A DNA stretch of 36,879 nucleotides from an uncultured Lachnospiraceae bacterium (GTDB taxonomy: Bacteria > Bacillota > Clostridia > Lachnospirales > Lachnospiraceae): assembly GCA_910587155.1 (NCBI GenBank), contig CAJULA010000029.1:1-36879 (forward strand), given 5' to 3'. Every line of letters starts with the position of its first letter. Position 1 is the first letter of the stretch. A model generated the notes under the pieces. The model was not told where the DNA came from. It searched no databases and saw only the letters and a program-made list of their open reading frames with translations. Below, piece by piece: positions 32,742 through 36,879 of this stretch. Both the position numbers and the translations under genes were made by a program.

Positions 32742-32979
32742 ACTGTTTTGAATGATATGTGGAGAAGAAAAGTAAAAAAACTATGCTCTTTTCCCGGTCT
32801 GGCTTTTGAACACGACATGGAATGGGAAAAATTACCTCTTTGCCATGAATGGCCAGAGCGGAAAGCTGGTAGGCGACCTGCCGCTGGACAAAGCGGCATA
32901 CAAAAGATGGCTGTTTGGCCTGACGGGTGTGATAGGTACGGTACTGTTTGCCGCTTCTTATCTGATCTGGCTGCTGTAA
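32742..32979 (+). pseudogene. Remnant of a zinc-ribbon membrane protein (C-terminal part, frameshifted)
   Basis: From 32776 to the TAA at 32977 one frame encodes a coherent C-terminus: YALFPVWLLNTTWNGKNYLF, AMNGQSGKLVGDLPLDKAAY, then a hydrophobic helix ending ASYLIWLL. I recognise this as the end of the zinc-ribbon proteins that commonly sit beside TPM-domain genes in Lachnospiraceae. The N-terminal zinc ribbon and the bulk of the protein are missing. Going upstream, the likely continuation (VLNDMWRRKVK) is in another frame; removing one A from the seven-A run 32774-32780 joins them. The 5' boundary is uncertain. Confidence 0.65.
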
Positions 32980-32991
32980 GGGGGACATATC

Positions 32992-33785
32992 ATGAAGAAG
33001 AAATTATTTACCGTATATTTTGCACTGCTGCTGTCTGTTATGATAATATGTCCCGTATTTGCGGCAGGCGATCTGCCAAGGCTTGTGGATGTTGCCGATC
33101 TGCTTTCGGACTATGAGGAGACGGCTTTGCTGGAGGAACTGGATGAGATCAGTGAGCGGCAGCAGACAGATATCGTAGTGGTAACCGTCGATTCCCTGGA
33201 AGGGGAATCCGTGATGGATTATGCCGATGACTTCTACGATTATTACGGGTACGGTTTTGGAGACGAAAGAGACGGGATACTCCTTCTGATCAGCATGGAA
33301 GAAAGAGACTGGTACATATCAACGTCGGGATTTGGCATAACGGCGCTTACGGAGGCAGGACTTACCTATCTGTCCCAAGCATTCCAGAGTGATCTGCAGG
33401 AAGGTGATTATGCGGCGGCGTTTACAACCTTTGCAGTAGGATGCAATGATCTTGTAGCACAGGCCAGAACGGGAGAACCCTATGGCGCAGAGGTTTTTTC
33501 ACGGGGCCGTTTCCCTTCGGCGCAAGTCTTGCGATTGCACTGGGTATGGGCTTTGTTATTTCACTGATCGTAACGGCAATTATGAAAAGCGGGCTTAAAA
33601 CAGTGCGCAGCCAGTCGGCGGCGAACTCTTATGTCAAAAGCGGCAGTATGCAACTGACAAAAAAGAGAGATCTGTTCCTTTATAAAAGTGTTGAGCGCAG
33701 GGAACACACCGCATCTGCTTTTTTACCGCTTCTGGATTGGAAAAAATTACCGGTTTTATGCATATATCTGGGACAGCCTGTATAG
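32992..33785 (+). pseudogene. TPM-domain protein, frameshifted
   Basis: The first part (32992 to about 33500) encodes a signal peptide (MKKKLFTVYFALLLSVMIIC, then PVFAAG) and an extracytoplasmic TPM domain (RQQTDIVVVTVDSLEG, DGILLLISMEERDWYIST). The frame then turns into an unrelated tail and stops at 33567. Adding one T to the six-T run at 33494-33499 restores FFTGPFPFGASLAIALGMGF and a transmembrane helix, followed by SGSMQLTKKRDLFLYKSVER, typical of the family, to the TAG at 33783. The normal low-complexity glycine/serine end is replaced by an unrelated tail. Either a decayed gene or a sequencing error in a homopolymer. Confidence 0.75.
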
Positions 33786-33806
33786 AATAGTATGGGTGAA
33801 GATAGT

Positions 33807-34424
33807 ATGTATAAAAAATATATTCTTTCGCTTTTCTTATGTAATATGATAGTTCTTACCTCATTTTGTTGTCTGAAGATAGCGGAGCGCAGCAGATATG
33901 CGGCCACGCCGGCGTTTCAGCTCAGTCTGCAGCAGGGGCTTGAGGAGGAAGAAGCCAGCAGCATGATCGGCAATATCGACCGTGCGGATTCCGGACAGCG
34001 GGTCATTGATTATCAGGTACTGGAGCGGACAGGCATGACCCTGTCTGAGCATGATTATCAGATCTTATGCCGGATTGTGGAAGCGGAAGCCGGGGGCGAA
34101 GATATCAACGGCAGGATACTGGTGGCAAATGTCATTCTGAACCGGATGGAAAGCCCCATTTTCCCGGGAACGGTCGAGGGCGTGGTTTTTCAGAAAAGCG
34201 GCGGGACGTTTCAGTTTTCACCGATCCGGGACGGACGTTATTATCGCGTAAAAGTTTCGGACGAGACAATAGAGGCTGTGGAAAGGGCGCTTCTGGGTGA
34301 AGACTATTCAGAGGGGGCTCTCTATTTTGTATCCAGAAAAGGGGCGGCCCCGGATAAAATGCGGTGGTTTGACAATCACCTCACCCGCCTGTTCCAATAC
34401 GGGGGACATGAATTCTTTTCCTGA
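33807..34424 (+). CDS. SleB-type cell wall hydrolase
   Basis: A 205-residue protein with an N-terminal signal/anchor helix (YILSLFLCNMIVLTSFCCL) and a C-terminal Hydrolase_2 domain. The domain shows RIVEAEAGGEDINGRILVAN with candidate catalytic Glu92/Glu94, VILNRMESPIFPGTVEGVVF, GTFQFSPIRDG and MRWFDNH. SleB-type enzymes are lytic transglycosylases acting on spore cortex or vegetative peptidoglycan. Start choice is uncertain: ATG 33807 after GGTGAAGATAGT is preferred to ATG 33792. It has no peptidoglycan-binding domain. It is followed by the thrC promoter. Confidence 0.85.
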   Translation: MYKKYILSLFLCNMIVLTSFCCLKIAERSRYAATPAFQLSLQQGLEEEEASSMIGNIDRADSGQRVIDYQVLERTGMTLSEHDYQILCRIVEAEAGGEDINGRILVANVILNRMESPIFPGTVEGVVFQKSGGTFQFSPIRDGRYYRVKVSDETIEAVERALLGEDYSEGALYFVSRKGAAPDKMRWFDNHLTRLFQYGGHEFFS

Positions 34425-34466
34425 ACGACCGCACCGCATTCATTTTGACGCAGAGGAACTTGCCTG

Positions 34467-34495
34467 TTGCGGGATACGTCTCTATATGCTATAAT
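34467..34495 (+). promoter_or_regulatory. Promoter of thrC
   Basis: TTGCGG (34467-34472) and perfect TATAAT (34490-34495) with a 17-bp spacer, 50 bp before the start codon. Confidence 0.7.
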
Positions 34496-34545
34496 CCCGG
34501 AAGATGGCTGGTTTTTATGTCTGTATAGGAAAGGAAACGAAAGAG

Positions 34546-36033
34546 ATGGACATTTTGTATAAGAGTACCAGGGGTGGTGGAAAGCCGGTTACGGCCTCAG
34601 AGGCGATTCTGAAAGGGCTGGCGGATGACGGCGGTCTGTTTGTTCCGGAGCGTATTCCGGCTTTTGACAGAAAACCGGAGGAATTTGCGGGGCTTACATA
34701 TGCGGAGACGGCTTATGAGGTGATGAAGCTTTATCTGACGGATTATACAGAGGAGGAACTGAAGGACTGCATTGCCAGGGCGTATGACGATAAGTTTGAC
34801 ACAGAGAAAATTGCGCCGATGGCGGAAGCGGCCGGCGCTTTTTATCTGGAACTGTTCCACGGTGCAACCATTGCCTTCAAGGATATGGCACTTTCCATCC
34901 TGCCTCATCTTATGACTACGGCGGCAAAGAAAAATCATATTTCCAATGAGATCGTGATTCTGACTGCCACATCCGGCGACACAGGAAAAGCAGCACTGGC
35001 GGGATTTGCCGGCGTGGAGGGCACGCGGATTATCGTCTTTTATCCCAAGAGCGGCGTCAGTCCCATCCAGGAGCGGCAGATGGTGACCCAAAAAGGGGAC
35101 AATACCTTTGTGGTCGGTATCCGGGGGAATTTCGACGATGCCCAGAGCGGCGTGAAACGGATTTTTTCCGATCATGAACTGAGAGAGCGGCTGGCGACCA
35201 GAGGATTTCAGTTTTCGTCTGCCAATTCCATCAATATCGGCAGATTGGTGCCACAGATCGTGTATTATGTGTATGCCTATGCGTCTCTGCTGGGGGAAGG
35301 CAGGATTAAGAGCGGAGAAGAGATCAATTTCGTGGTGCCTACCGGCAATTTCGGCAATATTCTGGCTGCCTATTATGCCCGGGCGATGGGACTGCCCATC
35401 CGCCGGCTGATCTGTGCCTCCAACGAAAATAAAGTGCTGTTTGACTTTTTTAGCAGCGGTATCTATGACAGAAACAGGGAATTTGTCCTGACAAGCTCAC
35501 CTTCCATGGATATCCTTATCTCCAGCAATCTGGAGCGGCTTATCTACAGGATCGCGGGAGAGGACGGAGCGAAGAACCGGGCCTTTATGGAATCCCTGGC
35601 CGCGGAAGGCACATATACCATTGATGATACCATGAGAAAAGAACTGGAAATTTTTTACGGCGGCTATGCGGATGGCAGAGAGACGGCAGAGCGGATCAGA
35701 GAGGTCTGTGAAAAGACCGGTTATGTCATGGATACCCATACGGCAGTGGCCTCGGCAGTATATGAAAAATACCGCCGGGAAACGAATGACACGACCAAAA
35801 CCGTAATCGTTTCCACAGCCAGTCCCTTTAAATTTACGAAAAGCGTTATGGAGGCAGTGGATCCTTCCTGCAAGGAAACGGATGATTTTGCGTTGGCAGA
35901 TGCCCTCGCAGGACTTTCCGGCCTGCGTGTGCCCAGGGCAGTGGAAGAGATACGAAATGCACCCATTGTCCATGACCATGTATGCGGGATCCCGGAGATG
36001 GCGGATATGGTGTGCGGCTTCCTGGGAATGTAA
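34546..36033 (+). CDS. thrC: Threonine synthase
   Basis: Converts O-phosphohomoserine to threonine, the last step of threonine synthesis; PLP-dependent. The 495-residue length matches the long (fungal/E. coli-like) class. PLP lysine is Lys112 in FHGATIAFKDMALSIL. Other landmarks are YKSTRGGGKPVTASEAIL, TATSGDTGKAALAGF, NSINIGRLVPQIVYYVYAY and PTGNFGNILAAYYA. The start at 34546 gives the usual N-terminus MDILYKSTRG and fits the promoter at 34467-34495; an upstream in-frame ATG at 34504 sits right at the expected transcription start and is unlikely to be used. Confidence 0.96.
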   Translation: MDILYKSTRGGGKPVTASEAILKGLADDGGLFVPERIPAFDRKPEEFAGLTYAETAYEVMKLYLTDYTEEELKDCIARAYDDKFDTEKIAPMAEAAGAFYLELFHGATIAFKDMALSILPHLMTTAAKKNHISNEIVILTATSGDTGKAALAGFAGVEGTRIIVFYPKSGVSPIQERQMVTQKGDNTFVVGIRGNFDDAQSGVKRIFSDHELRERLATRGFQFSSANSINIGRLVPQIVYYVYAYASLLGEGRIKSGEEINFVVPTGNFGNILAAYYARAMGLPIRRLICASNENKVLFDFFSSGIYDRNREFVLTSSPSMDILISSNLERLIYRIAGEDGAKNRAFMESLAAEGTYTIDDTMRKELEIFYGGYADGRETAERIREVCEKTGYVMDTHTAVASAVYEKYRRETNDTTKTVIVSTASPFKFTKSVMEAVDPSCKETDDFALADALAGLSGLRVPRAVEEIRNAPIVHDHVCGIPEMADMVCGFLGM

Positions 36034-36079
36034 GCGGGCCTTTTTATGGAGTTGCGGGACTGTAATTAGGAGAAGAAAA

Positions 36080-36421
36080 ATGGACTTGATGTTAGATATG
36101 TTTATGGCTTTTTTCGGCGGATATCTGCTCTATGCCGCCGTAAAGATGAAGCGGACCGGAGAAGTGGTAAAAGGGGTTATGGTCAGCAAGGAGGTTGACT
36201 TGTCCAGAGCCAGAGACCTGCCGGGGTATATTCAGTATATGTATGGTAAGACTGTCATTATGGCAGGATCCGCGCTGGCCTGTGGTGTGGTGGGTGTGGT
36301 GAACGACCTGTACGGCGGCCTGACGATGGTACAGCTTGTGATGTCCGCTGTCTTTTTTATCGTGGTTGTCGTGTTCGGCGTGATCACGGTAAAGGCGCAG
36401 AAAAAATATCTGGGCTCCTGA
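36080..36421 (+). CDS. Small membrane protein, 113 aa
   Basis: A protein with three predicted transmembrane helices: about 5-22 (LDMFMAFFGGYLLYAAVKM), 59-77 (IMAGSALACGVVGVVNDLY) and 83-104 (VQLVMSAVFFIVVVVFGVIT). A basic, soluble loop (RARDLPGYIQYMYGK) links helices one and two. I do not recognise a family. The ATG at 36080 is preceded by TTAGGAGAAG; the frame remains open further upstream inside thrC. It starts 46 bp after thrC and may share its transcript. Confidence 0.75.
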   Translation: MDLMLDMFMAFFGGYLLYAAVKMKRTGEVVKGVMVSKEVDLSRARDLPGYIQYMYGKTVIMAGSALACGVVGVVNDLYGGLTMVQLVMSAVFFIVVVVFGVITVKAQKKYLGS

Positions 36422-36458
36422 TCCCATGATGCCTTGCGGACAGACAAAATATTCGGCA

Positions 36459-36480
36459 CTGTCAGTAAGGTTACTGGCAG
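36459..36480. repeat. 22-bp inverted repeat
   Basis: CTGTCAGTAA (36459-36468) and TTACTGGCAG (36471-36480) pair with one G-T wobble around GG. No T-run follows. It lies between the small membrane protein gene and the DUF3788 gene. Confidence 0.5.
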
Positions 36481-36547
36481 GCGGTGGGTATTTAGGGAAG
36501 CGCTGATTTTTGTGCCTTGAGTGAAGTGAAAGGAATGACAGAAAATT

Positions 36548-36879
36548 ATGCTTGATAAAATACCGGATAGAGAGGAAATGACAACGTTAGTTGGAAAATC
36601 TTTATATGAAATATGGAATAAATTATGTGTATTAATTGAAGAAAAATATGATATGGACTGTTTGTGGAATAAAGGTGGTAAAGCATGGACATATGAATAT
36701 AAATACCGTCGTGGCGGTAAAACATTGTGTGCATTGTACGCAAGAGAAGGGTGTGTAGGCTTTATGGTTATTCTGGGAAAAGAGGAGCGTTTTACATTTG
36801 AAAATAATAGAGAAAATTATTCTCCGGAGGTTCAAAGAATATATGATGAAGCTAAAACTTACCATGATGGAAAATGGAT
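36548..36879 (+). CDS. DUF3788 family protein, 3'-truncated by the window edge
   Basis: An open frame from ATG 36548 runs off the right edge after 110 codons. It encodes the typical DUF3788 pattern: WNKLCVLIEEKYDMDCLW, a YKYRRGGKTLCALYAREG segment, FMVILGKEERFTFE and, at the edge, YDEAKTYHDGKW. Function of the family is unknown; the fold is thought to be a small alpha/beta domain. AAAGGAA lies about 12 nt upstream, rather far; ATG 36578 behind GAGAGGAA is an alternative start. The gene is clearly more A+T-rich than the others, which may indicate horizontal transfer. Confidence 0.8.
   Translation, partial: MLDKIPDREEMTTLVGKSLYEIWNKLCVLIEEKYDMDCLWNKGGKAWTYEYKYRRGGKTLCALYAREGCVGFMVILGKEERFTFENNRENYSPEVQRIYDEAKTYHDGKW

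Noticed and set aside
36034..36079. GCGGGCCTTTTT after thrC as a terminator
   Set aside because: There is a T-run but no convincing stem in front of it.

Overview
The window looks like chromosomal DNA of an anaerobic Gram-positive Clostridia member, most likely Lachnospiraceae. The basis is the gene order pta-ackA-yceD-rpmF-plsX-acpP-rnc-smc-ftsY, strong AGGAGG-type ribosome sites, consensus sigma-A promoters, an SleB-type cell wall hydrolase, a DUF4364 protein and a moderately GC-rich coding style. The assignment rests on gene content and order read by eye; no database was searched. No rRNA, tRNA or CRISPR array was seen.

Layout. (1) 1-3209: a MacB-type tripartite ABC exporter: adaptor (cut by the left edge), permease and ATPase, with a 134-bp imperfect palindrome between the last two. 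(2) 3275-13171: a core block with acetate fermentation (pta, ackA), ribosome and lipid genes (yceD, rpmF, plsX, acpP), rnc, smc and ftsY. A terminator and a candidate promoter/operator separate rpmF from plsX. (3) 13164-20476: threonine ammonia-lyase, a YitT membrane protein, an unrecognised small protein, an AraC regulator, an ApbE lipoprotein, a membrane-anchored GH25-like protein, hisB, and a protein with two AP2-like segments around a degenerate HNH-like core. (4) 20540-29304: rarA, a cytosolic PAS/PAS hybrid histidine kinase, then five tightly packed genes that look like the STM4015-STM4014-STM4013-STM4012-STM4011 families: a leucine-rich-repeat protein, an ATP-grasp-like protein, an alkaline-phosphatase-superfamily hydrolase and two radical SAM enzymes. 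(5) 29274-31951, minus strand: NAD-type malic enzyme, a TIGR01212-type radical SAM protein and a DUF4364 winged-helix protein. (6) 31952-36879: an intergenic stretch with paired direct repeats of LytTR-box type ahead of a tiny gene, a decayed zinc-ribbon/TPM gene pair, an SleB-type hydrolase, threonine synthase, a small membrane protein and a DUF3788 gene cut by the right edge.

The standout is the STM4015-4011 cassette. It is a complete five-gene unit with start/stop overlaps at every junction, and its enzyme set (ATP-grasp, phospho- or sulfo-hydrolase, two radical SAM proteins, repeat protein) resembles a modification pathway. I know of no established product or substrate for it. The hybrid kinase lies 17 bp upstream and may be co-expressed.
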